From assembly GCA_011634665.1 (NCBI GenBank), contig WAEK01000002.1, forward strand, positions 1,075,001 through 1,139,000: a DNA stretch of 64,000 nt, given 5' to 3'. Under the pieces are notes generated by a model. It saw only the letters and a list, made by a program, of their open reading frames with translations. It had not been told where the DNA came from and did not search any database. The stretch comes from Mortierella sp. BCC40632 (lineage: Eukaryota > Mortierellomycota > Mortierellomycetes > Mortierellales > Mortierellaceae). Shown here one piece after another: positions 48,615 through 61,212 of the stretch (positions are counted from its first letter, which is position 1; the number at the start of each line of letters is the position of its first letter). Position numbers and translations under genes: made by a program.

Positions 48615-51600
48615 TTAGTGTGCGTTGCTGCCGAGGCCAAGAGCGAGGACTCTCTCCTTCAGCTGGGTCATCTCTTCTTCTTGTTCTGCCAAGCAAATCA
48701 AAAGATCTTCATGCTCCTTCTCCAGGGCGTTGAATCGCTCGCCGCTGAGGTGAGCTTCCTCTTGGAGTCTGGCGACTGTCGACTCATATTCTTGGCGTTC
48801 AAGGGCCTATAAATCAAGAATGGGACCATCAAGACCGAATGACATTAGTACCCAGCTCGGTTTTCTTCAACCCAGTCTCAAGTCATACGTCAGTGACCGG
48901 TACCTGTTGCGCCAGTTGTCGCTGTGCTTCCTCCAGTTGTGTCTTCAGATCTGATATCTCTACATCCTTTGCAGTAACTGTTTCTACGAGTGACTGCATC
49001 CTTGATTCGGCTTCGGTGTCTATAATATGTGTTTTTGGCTTGGAGGGACCACCACTATGAGGAGACACCGTGATGGATTTTTGAGTCTTTTCTGTATGGT
49101 TTAAGAGTAGCAGAAGAGGCATTCAGTCGTAATGTTAGTGACCTGGAATGGATCTCAATAAAGAGAGAAAGAAAAAAAAAATTGATAGAAAGCATGTTCA
49201 AGATACTAACCAAATGTCCGCTTCATAAACTCAACAAAGCTATAGTCAAAGAACAGACCAGGGAGCTTTCCAGGACCTTCTTCCTTAGGAAGGACAATCA
49301 TCCAGGGTGTAGCGGCATTGAAGGGCTTTGATTCTCGGACCCGGGTAATACAGGATGCAAAGTGATCTACACCAATTCGGCTCAGGATAATAGGCTGGAT
49401 TGTGGCCCGAGTAATTGGTGCGTCTGGCTCCCAGTTGAACTCGTAACAGATGCCAAGGAGGAACGCCGCCAGGCCTTGAACCATGGGATCTTCTTTTGAG
49501 GATGGACTGATCAACTCTATCAACTGCATTTCATAAAGGCAAGAAATAAATAAAAAAAATTGGTTAGCAACCTTGGTCAAAGCCCGCCAGATGGCTAGAA
49601 AGTGAGACTGGTCCATCTACCCAATGGTTTTAAAACTCACAAATTGCAAGTGTGCTCCTTCGGACAAAAAGTCCTTGACACTCTTTGAACAGTCATAGCA
49701 CCAATTACAAAGGAGCGCCAAGTATCCCAGAGCGACCCGAACATCCGCTCGACTCTTGACTGCAATCATCAGTGCCGCCGTAATGGCATTGATCAATGAG
49801 ACCGGATCTTCACCTAAACACCCAAAGTTTTGCAAAAAGAAAAAATCATCAGGGGTTCAGCAAAACGTCAGTGTATGCAGATATAGTGGAGTTGCGATCG
49901 ATCATTTACCTTGCTCTTCATCTCCGAATGTAATGGCCAAAGCAATCGATTTAGCTCTGGGATTATTTTGAAGGATATGAGAGAAAAGAACGGTCGCAAA
50001 CCAACTGTTATATGGGTCCATAGACAAATTCTCTGCATCTTCTTGCCATCCTTGTAATGCTCCCAGCAACAGGGTTCCTGGTGAGTGGGGTTTTTCTATC
50101 AAGTTTGGCACAAAGGATAAGTGTATGTTTTAGAGTCAGTATCCGTGTCGTAATCGGTTCGGAGAATCCTGGGACCCGTTTTTGACTCTCTCTGGCATAC
50201 CATCAGATACAGTGTTGGGGTTATCTTCTGGTGGCGGATTCAATGTAGTTGCAAGCACAAGCTGTGTATCTGGATTCTCTAGCAATAAGGCCTAAACATC
50301 ACCAAAAACAAAAAGTGGGGTCAGTATGGGAGCCAGTGCTTTTCCTCCTTCTTTAGACCCGAACATCGTTGTACACTGGTAAAATCATTAACCAGTGTGT
50401 GGTGTTTGTTATTACTTGGAATAGACAAGTTGCTGATGCGCGGACAGAATAACTGCAACCAGGGTATTGACCAACTGCGATAGCAACAGTTTCAACAATA
50501 GCGGGGCACTTCGCACGCGGTCCTGAGGCTCTGTGATGCGAGCCATGGTCATCATGAGCACCTCGACCTTGCTGAAAGGATGAGCGTGAGAGTTGAACTG
50601 AAGATCGGCTGGGTGGACTAAGACTGGACAGGACATCCTCATGAAGAACAGGTGGTGGGTGAGCAGGCACGATCACAGCCTTGAAAAACACGTCCTGGTT
50701 CGCCTTGTTCACCCGGATCAACTCTGCCAAAGCATAAAAGGCACTCGCTTTGACTCTTTGGGGTGCACTTGATGTCAGAGACAAGTTGATTAGCAGCTGG
50801 ACAATTCCACATTGGCTCATTGATTTCTAAGGTATCAGGTATCAACACGGTTCAAACTCTGTGAGTATGCTTTCAAAGACCTTAGTAGGTAGAGTTGAGC
50901 GTAGAACAAATAAGAGGACATGAAAAGTTACCTGGTTTGTAGCAGTGTTAGAATGATCGGGTACAACTAGAACTCGGACAAGTTCTAGAACCATGATCAT
51001 ATTGTTTCCTTTCTGATCTGACCAAGCATCCCCTTGCGACAAGTCATTATGGCCACCTTCCACAACCGTGTCCTCACGGAAAAGATCAGGAATCCGTTGA
51101 ATACAACTGGTTTCTCGAAAGTAATTCTAAAGTAGCGCCATAAATGTTTCATTAAAATGTCAGGAAGTGGCATGATCCAGGGGTAAAGAGTGGACACGTT
51201 CTTTCTCTTACATTTGTTCTCATCTAATGGCAAGTAAAAGGGATGGATCATTGCGCTTACTTGATTTGACACATTATAGCGCAACAGATTCTGAACGAGC
51301 TGTAGACAGTCCTGTACGATAATACCTCCATTGACACCCCCTTCTTCCTCGATGATCGTCAACAATCTCTCAAAAGCATTCTCAAAAGCGACGATCTTTT
51401 GAAGATCGGCGTTTGTTTCCGTGAGAGAAATCAATAATAAAAGTCCCTCTAGATCATGGTCAAAGAAGAAAATGAAGAAGAAAGGGTAATAGAGTCAACA
51501 TGTACTCCAAATTCCAGGAAATCATTCTGAATATTACTTCCAAGATTTCTACGCACCATTGCGGATAATCTCACGACGATCATCCAGGAGAGCCATGAGA

Positions 51601-52511
51601 CGGGACATGCCCACAGGTGAGGCCAAGATACATTCCTGAAGTCGTTGAGAGTCGTTCAGAACCAAAGTTGAAAGAAGCGACACAACATGAAACCGCACGT
51701 AAAAATCGTATTCTTCCAGAATATCCAGGAGGATCGTCACATTGGCAGGGTCCTTGGGTGTAAAAAAAAAAAGGAAACCACCAAGTTAGCATAATCGGGG
51801 TGATAATCTTTCCATGTCTATTGCGGTTAGAAAAAAAAGACTCTTACTTCCAGGAATACGGCCGACATTTTCATTCCAAACTCTTGGGATTCTTCTTGCT
51901 CCTAGGGGTTTCCCCATACAAAAAAAAAAAAAAAAAAAAGCAAAGTGAGAAAGTCAAAGTAAGGTTCAAAAAAGTTCACCATTGCCCACTGACAGTTTAC
52001 AAATGCATGTCATCCACCCGAGGTCCTCACCTCATCCGTCTGGCAGAGAATAGCCAATGTCTCCAACACGGCCTTGCAGATGTCCAGGTCCATTGCATCC
52101 TGTTTCAACACTTTACTGAGTACCTCAACGCCTCGTGAGCCAATATCCTATAACAACGACCGCCCAAAAGAAAAGAGAAGGTAATGACATGGAGAGAGTT
52201 GTCCATTGGATCAGGTTAGTACCTAGCCTCAGGACGTGACCTTCCCCCCTCCCTCCATCAGCTTCGCCAATGTGAGGGAACTAGAGCAAGATGTCGAAAT
52301 GCAGGTACAAGAAAGTCAAGTCGATGAAGCCGTCATCTACCCTCTTATGATCGCGAGAGCACGCTTTGAGCGCCAAGACGGACGCGCGTCGATCCTCTAG
52401 AAGGGTGCCATGTTCAATGCGTTCGCAAAGTCGGTCCACGGTCTCTGAACCCGATTGATGCTGTCCCTTCTGGCCTCTCAAAGCGCTGAAGCCACTCGAG
52501 AAAAAGTCCAT
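48615..52511 (-). CDS. USO1: Uso1/p115 vesicle-tethering factor
   Basis: Thirteen exons give 824 residues: 52511-52341, 52147-52031, 51901-51848, 51752-51557, 51448-51261, 51126-50932, 50826-50416, 50291-50201, 50095-49910, 49813-49641, 49523-49211, 49091-48904, 48806-48615. The protein tethers ER-to-Golgi vesicles and acts with Rab1/Ypt1 and SNAREs. The N-terminus has DRLCERIEHGTLLEDRR. The armadillo head follows p115 closely: LLDILEEYDFYVR, SPVGMSRLMALLDDRREIIRN, KIVAFENAFERLL, and the DPMVQGLAAFLLGI block. A Ser/Pro/His-rich insert of about 45 residues interrupts the head in exon 7 (about 50470-50640). The C-terminus is a short coiled coil of about 110 residues ending in EHEDLLICLAEQEEEMTQLK, much shorter than in human p115 (962 residues in all) or yeast Uso1 (1790). 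It is in tandem with IMA1, 182 bp apart. Confidence 0.93.
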
Positions 52512-52692
52512 TTCCGTCTGTGGGCGAAATGTAGTGTGGGTGTGTAGGGGGAGGTGCGGAAGAGAAACAACTAGGGGAATGATGATGTGCTGAGACAAAG
52601 CAAAGAGATGAGAACCAAAAAAAAAAAAAAAGAACCAAAAGGTTTGGGCTGGACCTTTTTTTTTTTACTCGGAGAAGAACGCATGCATTTTT

Positions 52693-52888
52693 CTATGGCT
52701 TTGGGGAGGGGTGCTTCTTTGCCACGTTTAGCCCATCTACAGCACAGACACCTGCTACGTATAGCGCCAATGCTATAGTGCAATAGATACTTCCTCTCCA
52801 GACATTTTCCAGTCCAACAATATTTGGCTGAAGATCCAAAAGAAAAAGAGAACTGCTGGTTAGAAGATGCTTTACTACCCTTTTTTTC

Positions 52889-52926
<38 letters not shown>

Positions 52927-55764
52927 GTAAATTCACCCATGCTTCATCTTACCATGATATAGAAAGCACCGCGACAGATGGCCATAGTCAAGAAAAGCAC
53001 AAAGGCTATACGCTTGCAAGCAGCCTTACTCCTGTCAAAGAAGCTGACAGATCTCTGGCGTTTTGGAAGGTAGTCATCCACAATCTTGACCACTCCAAAA
53101 AAGTTTTCTTCCAATCCTGTCTCCGGCTCGGGAGGAAAGTACCGTTGCGCTGCAAAGTCTTCTCGTTTCTCAAAACCTGACCTCCTTGTAAACTGAGAGG
53201 AGCTAGACATGGACATCGAGTCCATTCCGAATGAAGTACTTTCCGTGGATGCCTTGGCTCCATTCCTTCTCCACACAGAGGACTTGTTTCGGGCAACATC
53301 TTCATCCTCGTCCTCGTTTTCGTTCTCGTTCTCGTTCTCAATCACATCCAGGTCCATGTCGCCGTCGGCACTCTTTTTCCTGTACGACCAGACATCCTGT
53401 TGAGGGTTCCTGGGTTGATTATGGGATCGATGAGCAAAGTGGTTCTCCTGCTGTTGAATTTCAGCAGATGGAAACCCAAACATCTTTCCAAGTGACATGT
53501 TCCCGATATTTAAGCCGTTGATCAGAGATGGATTCGCTAGTGGTGAAGGCTCGTAAGCACGCGAAAAATACTTGGTGTTGTTGGGCATGTTCATAGAGTG
53601 GGTAGAAGGGGCTCCTGCCTGTTGTTGGTTAAACATTGAATGTGTCGGTTGTGGAGAGGCGGAATCTCTGTACGTTCCAAAATCTGCAAATTGACCTGAA
53701 GTCGTTGGTGGGGGTGTTCTTCTTGTTCCCCAGTCGATTAGCTCCTTGTCCGAGGGAGATGCGCCATTCCAGGAGCCAGAATCTTTAGATGGCCACTTGC
53801 CCCAGTCTTCCTGTGTGGTGTTTGAGGGGTCTGATACAGAGCGAGAAAGTGAGGGCACTGTTTCCGACGGCTCCATTCGCCTCCGTCTCAGGGCTGGGTA
53901 CTAAGCGTCATATCAAAGTAAATTAAAACACATTGGAGTTTAGAGTCATTTTTAGGGCTAAATGGTAAAGCGATTGCTTGTCATCAGGGTACACGGAGAG
54001 GCCCTCACCTTTGAGGTGTTGTTGTTGCCTCCGTGAGTATTTTCTGTTGCATTATGACCAACTTCTGTAGGACCCGACAGATTGATTTGTATTGGCATGT
54101 GTACCCTTCTAGCTGTTGAAGAGACAGCCAAGCTGATGCAGCTGATGATGAGTGTTACCAGGTAGGGCGACATTAAAGGTTGAGAAGATAGCAATTGTGA
54201 AGGCGCCTTGGTGAACATAAGGTAGAATTCCAGTGCAAGTAATGGTAAGGAAAGCACGCGCATCCATGGATAGTACCACTTTTCGCGGATAGTTGCATGT
54301 GGCGAGCGAATGATCGTCAGTTCCAGAGGATCCCAGGTTAATCCGAGTGCGCTGAGGAGTGCCAACGTAGAGATGATTAACGCTGAGAGTTCTGATTGAG
54401 TAAGAATCGAGCTGATAGGTGCTGATACTGACTTTTGGCTGAACATGTGAGTGACAACTTTGAGAAGAGCGCCTTTTATACCGGTGATTGTAAGTGATCC
54501 AGCCATAATCTCAGGATATCGAAGGCTGTCAAGAGGTCCGAGCTTTGGTGCGACATTGGGACCGAAAATTCCTAGAATTACAAAAGGAATTGAATGAGTA
54601 AGTATAACGCCGCTAAAAAGGTAATAGATCAGGCAGTACTGAATAAACACGATATTTGAAAGGACAAAGAAAGTAAAATTACCACAAAGCTGGACTATCG
54701 TCAAGGCTGTTGTCGAAGAAATCCAACAAATACCGCTAGCCATCCAGAAGAAAGACGGCAGTTTCCGTGTGGGAACTATCCTGTCTCCTCGACTCTTGCT
54801 CAGAGTAGAGTGTAAAAGCCTTGATTTGAATTGATGATTTCGCTGAGAAATGGCCGCCTTGACTCTATTGCCACAATCCTTGCACACGAGCGGGTATCTC
54901 TCTTCTAGTTGCTTTCTGTATGTATCGGCAGTCTCGTTAAACTCGTCAAAGTTTGGATCCTAGGCATGAGATCGTTGGTAGTGTCAAGAAGGTATGAGAT
55001 TACTCGCACATTTATCCGAGAGGAAGAAAAACGAGATGGCATGTCAAAAATAGTGCCAAAAGGGTGATTTGATATACCTCTTCATCAGGAATGTAGTTAC
55101 TCAACAACTGGTAGACGACCCTCTGATGCCCCCTGCATGTTTCACAAAAGACGTCGTCCTGCTCCTTGTTCCTGGAGCGATACCGAGAAAGATGGCTGCG
55201 ATCTTTGGGTTCCAACAGATTTTGCATCCAACAGTTAGAAATCACAAGCCTTGGATCAAAAGCATCTTTCCATAAATAAAAAAGAAGTAGAAAGGAAATG
55301 TTGACTCCTTACCAATGCGTTCTGTTGCATCTTCATTAAGTGTACCATCAAACATCTCAGGCAGTGGTAGTATATTTCCATCCTACAGAAGAAAAGAGAG
55401 AGAGAGAAAAAAAAAGGAGCAGCTGTTAAAGTCTCTGCCTCTCTTGAATGAAGGTGCTTATGAAAGTAATGGGGTCCATGCACTTTACTCTTTCAATCTA
55501 ATTGATTTAACGAATTGGATTGAAAAGGAGTTATGGCAAACTATGGGAATCATAGCTAGAATGCCTTACCTGATCTCGCCTTTGTCGTGTGAGGCAGTTA
55601 GGGCATGTCCAGTCGGCAGGAGAGCCAATGTCGGTGCTTGAGCGATCGAGCCAAAAGATGTTATTGCACCCCCAACACTCGACACGCACTGGGCGGTTAA
55701 AAACCATTTGTAGCCATGTTGGTCGTCGGCTGGCTGGATGTTGTGCTTCTCTCGACGGCCGCAT
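52693..55764 (-). CDS. IMA1: Ima1/TMEM201 inner-nuclear-membrane protein
   Basis: Exons 55764-55570, 55382-55313, 55265-55078, 54959-54009, 53900-52953 and 52827-52693 give 828 residues. Ima1 (Samp1/NET5 in animals) sits in the inner nuclear membrane and links chromatin or LINC complexes to the envelope. The N-terminal Ima1 domain holds four CxxC pairs: CWGC (30-33), CPNC (54-57), CETC and CKDC. A cluster of about five hydrophobic segments lies in exon 4 (for example LCGNFTFFVLSNIVFIQYCL and PYLVTLIISCISLAV). Exon 5 is a Ser/Asn/Gln-rich loop with an acidic (NE)n repeat. A final hydrophobic hairpin (FVLFLTMAICRGAFYIM, then SIYCTIALALYVAGV) spans exons 5 and 6. If the donor at 52952 were ignored, the protein would stop two codons later, losing the last membrane segment. 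The hairpin supports splicing. Confidence 0.88.
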
Positions 55765-56368
55765 CACTGATGGGTGGGGTTCCGTTGTCTGTCCTCGTCC
55801 GATGATCTCTAGTCCCGTTGTGTAGTTGGCGGCGGTTTGTGAATCCAGAAGCTAGCCAAGGAAAACTTGAGAGGTGATGGTTGGAAGCGAAGTGTGACTG
55901 CTCTGACCCTGAGGAGGTTTGAGAGCTGCCGAGTCGGAATGTGTGGAAGAGGAAATGGGCCGACTCAAATGTAATGGGATAATAATGAGCACCGAGAGAG
56001 TCCTGTTACCTCAATGACTGCACATAGTTCCTCGTAGGAGAGCTGGCAGGACTTTTGCTTCTGTTTAAACTGATACCGTGTACATACTTAATTCAGTATC
56101 AAAAAGCCTTCACCCGAAGCTTCTTCTCTCCGGGCCTTCATGTCACGCGTCCTTTGGGTTGTGCTAATCTCGCTGATTTCTATCCAACTTGGTGCACCTC
56201 TCTTTCTTTTTGTTCTTTCCACTTTTCTTTCTCTTTGTCCTCCCCCCTCTCCCCTCTCCTTGTCCTTCTCTTTCTCCTCCTCTTCCTCGAAATTTTCTCA
56301 CCCTCCTTGTCCTACTTTCTCACTCTTTACCCCCACCTACAGACAATCTCTCTGCTCTCTAGAAGGCC
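55765..56368. promoter_or_regulatory. Divergent promoter region, IMA1 / NIPSNAP
   Basis: About 600 bp between the two start codons. The NIPSNAP side (56195-56330) is strongly CT-rich in the sense strand up to the ATG. No gene is seen. Confidence 0.5.
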
Positions 56369-58871
56369 ATGTCCACACTTTCACGTAGCATGCAGGTTTC
56401 CCGCCTTGGTCTGCAGCGCATTCGCGCCATTCCTGCTTGCCAAACCGCTTTACCTGCTATCACCCCAAGATACTTCTCGACCACGCCTCTGCTCCGCGTC
56501 GACCCGCCCAAACACGACTCCTCCAACGATGCCGCCAACAAGGATGCCTCGTCGAAACCACTTGGCAAGGTCAGCGGCATTGTCAACAGCATCCTTCACG
56601 GTTCAGGCACTCTGCCAAAGGTCCTCAGTCAAGAATCATGGGGTGTTTCCTTGGCAAGAGGCAAATACATCCATGAGCTGCAACGTAATCAACTTGAATT
56701 CTGTAAAAAAAAAAAAAAAAAAAAACTCCAGTAGGGAATGACCCGAGCAGAAGAAGCCGTTTCTTTCTTTTCTTTTTTAACGATGATAAACCGTTTCTCT
56801 TATTTTTTTATTTTTTTTTAAAAAAAAAAAATGATAACAGGACACCGTATTCGTCCCGACAGATTCGAGGACTATGTTCAACTCGTGTAAGTCTCTCTTT
56901 TTGTTCCCTGTTGGCTCGGATACTTGAGAAGGATGATTTTTTTTTTTTTTTTTTTTTTTTTGGATACGATTCTCATGTCCTTCATGCTCGGTCTGGTTTA
57001 TAGCACCGAGGCATTCCCCAGGATGGTGAAAGAGTCCAACAACAAGATTCGTCTGACAGGCAGTTGGTTAACGGAAATCGGCGAACAGGACACTGCAGGC
57101 AAGTAACATTGCCTTGTGTTTTTTGTCTCTCCCCTCTGGCGTTCATTACTATTTTTTTTTTCTCGTTCTTTCATTCGTTCTTTCACCTTTACTTGCCCTT
57201 CACCCGAAGGCGACATGGAGTACCTGGGAACGGAGGAAAAGACGCAAGAAGAGAGGTGTATGTGAGAATAGGTTGTGTGGGAAAAAAAAAAAAAAGGTGG
57301 TACGCACTCCAGCGACGTCAGTCCATGGGCAGAGCCCCGTTATTTTTTTTTTATTTTTTTGGGTTTCGTGTTGTCTACTGTTATCGCTATTATGCAAACA
57401 GGTGCCGGCATATGTGATTGTAGGTACAGCGAACCCGTGTTTTGGAACAAAGGGGTCTCGGTTCAGAACCTTTTATATCATCCGTATCGCATACAAGTGT
57501 GTGGAAAGAACAAAAAAAAAAAAAAAAAGATAGATAGATCAAAGGGGCTAGGGCCAAGAGTCGGGACCGAGCCCTAGTGGAGGTATAGAGTTTATTGAGA
57601 GACAGAGATACGTGTGGAGGTTTTCGGGGCAGTGTTGTCGTCCGATGAGCAACCCTTTGGGAAACTTTGTGCGACTGGGATGCATTCTGCTGTTATCCGT
57701 GAGCAGTCTTTCGGGGGGTAGCCATTGGATGATCTGGCGAGAAAAGCACATGAGGCTGAATCAGGGGGCAAACCCCACAGTGGAGACAAAAAAAAAAAAA
57801 AAAAAAAGATCCTAACAAAGAGCTGCATTTCTCCCACTCTCTTATCTACAGTCCATATCTGGGAATTCGATGGTTACCAAGGACATACGCAAGAGATGGA
57901 CCGACTGCGAAATGACCCTGTACGAGACTGGTTTGAGAGAATGAGGTCATCCTTCTTTTCAGCGTTCTGATTCTGCAGCCCCAGGACGACAACTGATCTC
58001 CCACCCCTTCCCCTCACTTTTCTCTCTTCCCATGACCATTGTGCTCTGTGATATTGATTAATAGACGTATCAAAAGTTCTTGAGAGACCTGCGTCCAATG
58101 CTCATCAGCCGGGACAACCAGATCTGCCTCGAGTTTGCTTTCTGGAAGTCGCGTCCGCCTGTTGCCCTCGGAGGCATTTATGAGATGCGGACATATCTGT
58201 TGAAGGCAAGTAGACTATCCCAATCGTCTATAGAAAGAAAACAGACAATCTAGAGCAAGGGTTGAGAGACTAACAGATAATGATTCGCAACTCAAATTTT
58301 TATCCTTTATTAGCCTGGTAATCTTCTCGAGTGGGAGTCGAACTGGCGCCGCGGATTGGAGTGCCGTCGTCAATTTTGTGAGCCTGTCGGTGCTTGGTTC
58401 TCGCAACTTGGCGAGCTGAACTATGTGCACCACATGTGGAACTATCCGTAAGTTGTTTATTGATATAGCAACGTCGTAGTACACAGCATGATTGCACTTT
58501 TTTTTTTTTTTTTTGCCTTTCTAGGGTCGTTATGCTAAATCGTTTGCTTGTCCTTCAAACAAAAATGATTAGTGATTTGGAAACACGTAAGAAGACCAGA
58601 GAGCAAGCGTGGAAGGTTGATGGTTGGGCCGAGACCGTCTATAACACTGGTGAGTGAAAAAGAGACGTGATAGAAGTTGTTTATCCAGACTTCTGTAGGC
58701 CTAATCCATCCCTCACCTCTAACCCATCATTGTTTGTTACACTTTACTCTCTTTTTTCTTTTCTTTTTTTTCTTTTTTTTTTCTTTGGATACTCCTCAAA
58801 ATCTAGTGCGTCTGATTGAGCGTATGGAGGCCAACATCCTGCTCCCAATGGGCTTTTCTTCGTTGAAGTAA
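56369..58871 (+). CDS. NIPSNAP family mitochondrial protein
   Basis: Exons 56369-56684, 56841-56886, 57004-57098, 57852-57919, 58065-58205, 58314-58447, 58573-58649 and 58807-58871 give 313 residues. Introns 3 (57099-57851, 753 bp) and 5 (58206-58313) both start with GC (GCAG|GCAAGT and GAAG|GCAAGT). Family alignment across both junctions (GEQDTA-VHIWEF and TYLLK-PGNLLEW) fixes them. NIPSNAPs are mitochondrial matrix proteins with two ferredoxin-like repeats, implicated in mitophagy signalling in animals; the biochemical role is unclear. Residues 1-40 form a Ser/Arg transit region (LSRSMQVSRLGLQRIR). Repeat 1 includes SWLTEIGEQDTAVHIW. Repeat 2 includes GGIYEMRTYLLKPGNLLEW, FSQLGELNYVHHMWNY and ANILLPMGFSSLK. 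The length matches the human proteins (about 280). It converges on the carrier gene. Confidence 0.93.
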
Positions 58872-59103
58872 TAAAAAATCTCCTAGCTTATTCGTTTACA
58901 ACAAATGACATGCTGACAAGGAGCAGGAACAGCTTTTTCTATCATGACTCTATTACAAAGTTGACGGGACAATGAAATACTCTACAACTGGAAATGGAAC
59001 AGCCCCTACTGCAATGGTGATCTAAATGTATGGAAAAGAAGCAAAAATCTGGAGAATAGGGTGGGGATAGGAAAGTGGATACCGACGCATAATGTTTGGA
59101 CAT

Positions 59104-60786
59104 CTACTTCTTGTCTGAGAGCATCAACACGGGAGAGTTTGTGGCCGTGTGACTTGCCCCTGCCGAAACGATTGATGGTCCAAAGACGCGTTGCTGGAGC
59201 TCATAGACAAAAAGGGCAATAGCAAACATGGGCTATTTGACAAAAGCATGTTGTACACAAACTGCGCATTAGTTCATTGCTCCCGACATATTATCGTCGA
59301 GTAAATCCGGATTTGAACTGGCACTCCAAAATGGCAATGGTCATCCTTACCGCAACAATGAGAGATCTTGGTACAACGCCCTTGAAAAGAGCGGAAACGC
59401 CTTCATTCCGGATAATGTGTTGGAAGCAATCGGCAATACCCTTGTACACGGGCTCGCCGGGTCTATGTGCAACCTGGAGCCTTGTCTTGATCACTATTTT
59501 AGACCAAAAGATATGAAATTTGTGTGAGTCGGTTGCCTCAAAAAGCCCTTTTCCCTTTTCGATCGTAAATCAAAATCGCAAGGCATTATTGCAGCGAGTC
59601 CTTACCATCGGCTGGAGTCACAGCAGAGGCTCCAACGACACCAGCAACGATACCAGCACCAAAAATGGTGGGGAAAGAGACATTTCCATTCTCGTCAGCG
59701 CCCTTCAGCTTGAGGTAAGAGTTGAGAGGGAAGAAAATGAACGAGAAGGGGACATCTCTAGATAAATGTGTTTGATGTTGATGGTTAGTGAGGGACATTT
59801 TTTTTTTTTTCCTTAACTGACCAAGGTTGCAAAATCGTCTCGAGACTATAGGCGAATAAAAAACGTACCTGAGAAGAGTAGCGGGAGTACCCTTGTAAAG
59901 ACCCCGAAGACCAAGCGAGCGAACAATGCCCATGGCTGTGGGTCGCTTCTCACCAGGTGCTAGCTTTTGTGTTCCAGCAACCTGCATTTGAATCTTTACA
60001 ATCTCCATCGGGTTGGTGGCGATAACCTGGCAGAAACCGGCTGTTGCACCAGCGAGCATTCCGTATTGAATAGCGAGTTTCTCCTCTGGAACATTGGTTT
60101 TTTCCGCCAGATACTCACGCGCAAAGTCGTTGACAGCAAGCTTGATGGCCTTTTCAGGTGTAATTCCGACGAGATTTGGTCCAATGCCTCTGTAAAGCCC
60201 GCGAGCACCCTCCTTGGCGATAACCTGACGGAAGCAGTCCAGTCTAAGAAGGCACAACAGTCGAGTGAGAAAAGAGTAAGCAACAATAGTGTGTGATAGG
60301 GATACGAGAGTAGAGGCGGAGAACGGGCCAAGTGCTTAGAAAGAGGAGGGTGCGAGAGGGTGGAAGGTCGCCCGCCAAAAAATCGGGAGGAGGCTACTCC
60401 TTTCCAGTATTGGCCAATGGTTTCTAGGGGAAAAGATCCAGGTCGAGTATCACTCAGCTTGGCTCTCTTCTTTTGCAGAGTGCACAGAGAAGCCCGCCCC
60501 AACGTTGCGGAGATGAAGTACTCGGGACGAGAAGCGACTGCTGACCATGCAGAGTCAATAGTGGAGTATTCCGAGGTCCGATTTTGTTGGTTCCGACTCT
60601 TGTTTTTTTTTTTTTTTTTTTTTTTTTTCTGGTCCTGCAGCTTTGACTCCATGTTAAGAAAGGTGGGGGGGGGAGGGAGGGAAGCGAGAGAAAGAAGAGA
60701 TGATCTTACCCTCCTCTGTATTGCAACCTGCCAGCGGCATCAATCTTTGGTTCTGCAACCTATATTAACACCCAAAAGGTAGAGGG

Positions 60787-60819
<33 letters not shown>

Positions 60820-61212
60820 GAAATAGCGCACACGCTTTTTTTGATGTCAGGACTAGAGAGTAGGCCCGTGAGAAACGAAACGGGTCAACTTTTTGGAGGT
60901 TGTGTTTAGCCGAAACGGCGTTGTGACCTTGTCTTGACCATGTCCAGGGGGTAAACGATCAACACGCCGACAATGCCAGCCACGGCACCAGCACCGAGCT
61001 TTGAAATGAACCTAGAGAATGAGTAGAGTAGGGTAGAGAATGAGAGAGAGAAAGTGAGGGAAAGTTGGAGATTTGATCAGTGTCTGATGAAGATGGTGTG
61101 GCGCACAATGACAGAGGAAGATCTATGACTGAGCTATTTACTTGCTGGTGGATGCCGAGGTGGCAGGAGCCTGTTGTTGCTGTTGTTGCTGTTGCTGTTG
61201 CTGGAGCGACAT
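59104..61212 (-). CDS. Mitochondrial carrier, glutamate-carrier (SLC25A22) type
   Basis: Exons 61212-61142, 61011-60917, 60752-60710, 60243-59869, 59757-59606, 59493-59351 and 59232-59104 close in frame to 335 residues. Carriers have three repeats with P-x-[DE]-x-x-[KR]: PLDMVK, PMEIVK and PADVIK are all present. The segments [36 protein letters not shown] and [14 protein letters not shown] match animal glutamate/H+ symporters, so inner-membrane glutamate transport is the best guess. The N-terminus is a run of Gln (residues 4-14) then Ala/Ser. The junction of exons 2 and 3 is uncertain. The stronger-looking donor (AG|GTCAC at 60927) with acceptor at 60760 gives RLQNQ but breaks the frame. The phase-consistent choice uses C|GTTTCG at 60916 and CAG at 60753. 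A one-base error in AAA (about 60746-60748) would be an alternative explanation. Confidence 0.85.

Noticed and set aside
52571..52783. 70-residue minus-strand frame
   Set aside because: It is an out-of-frame shadow of the last IMA1 exon plus the poly-A tract.
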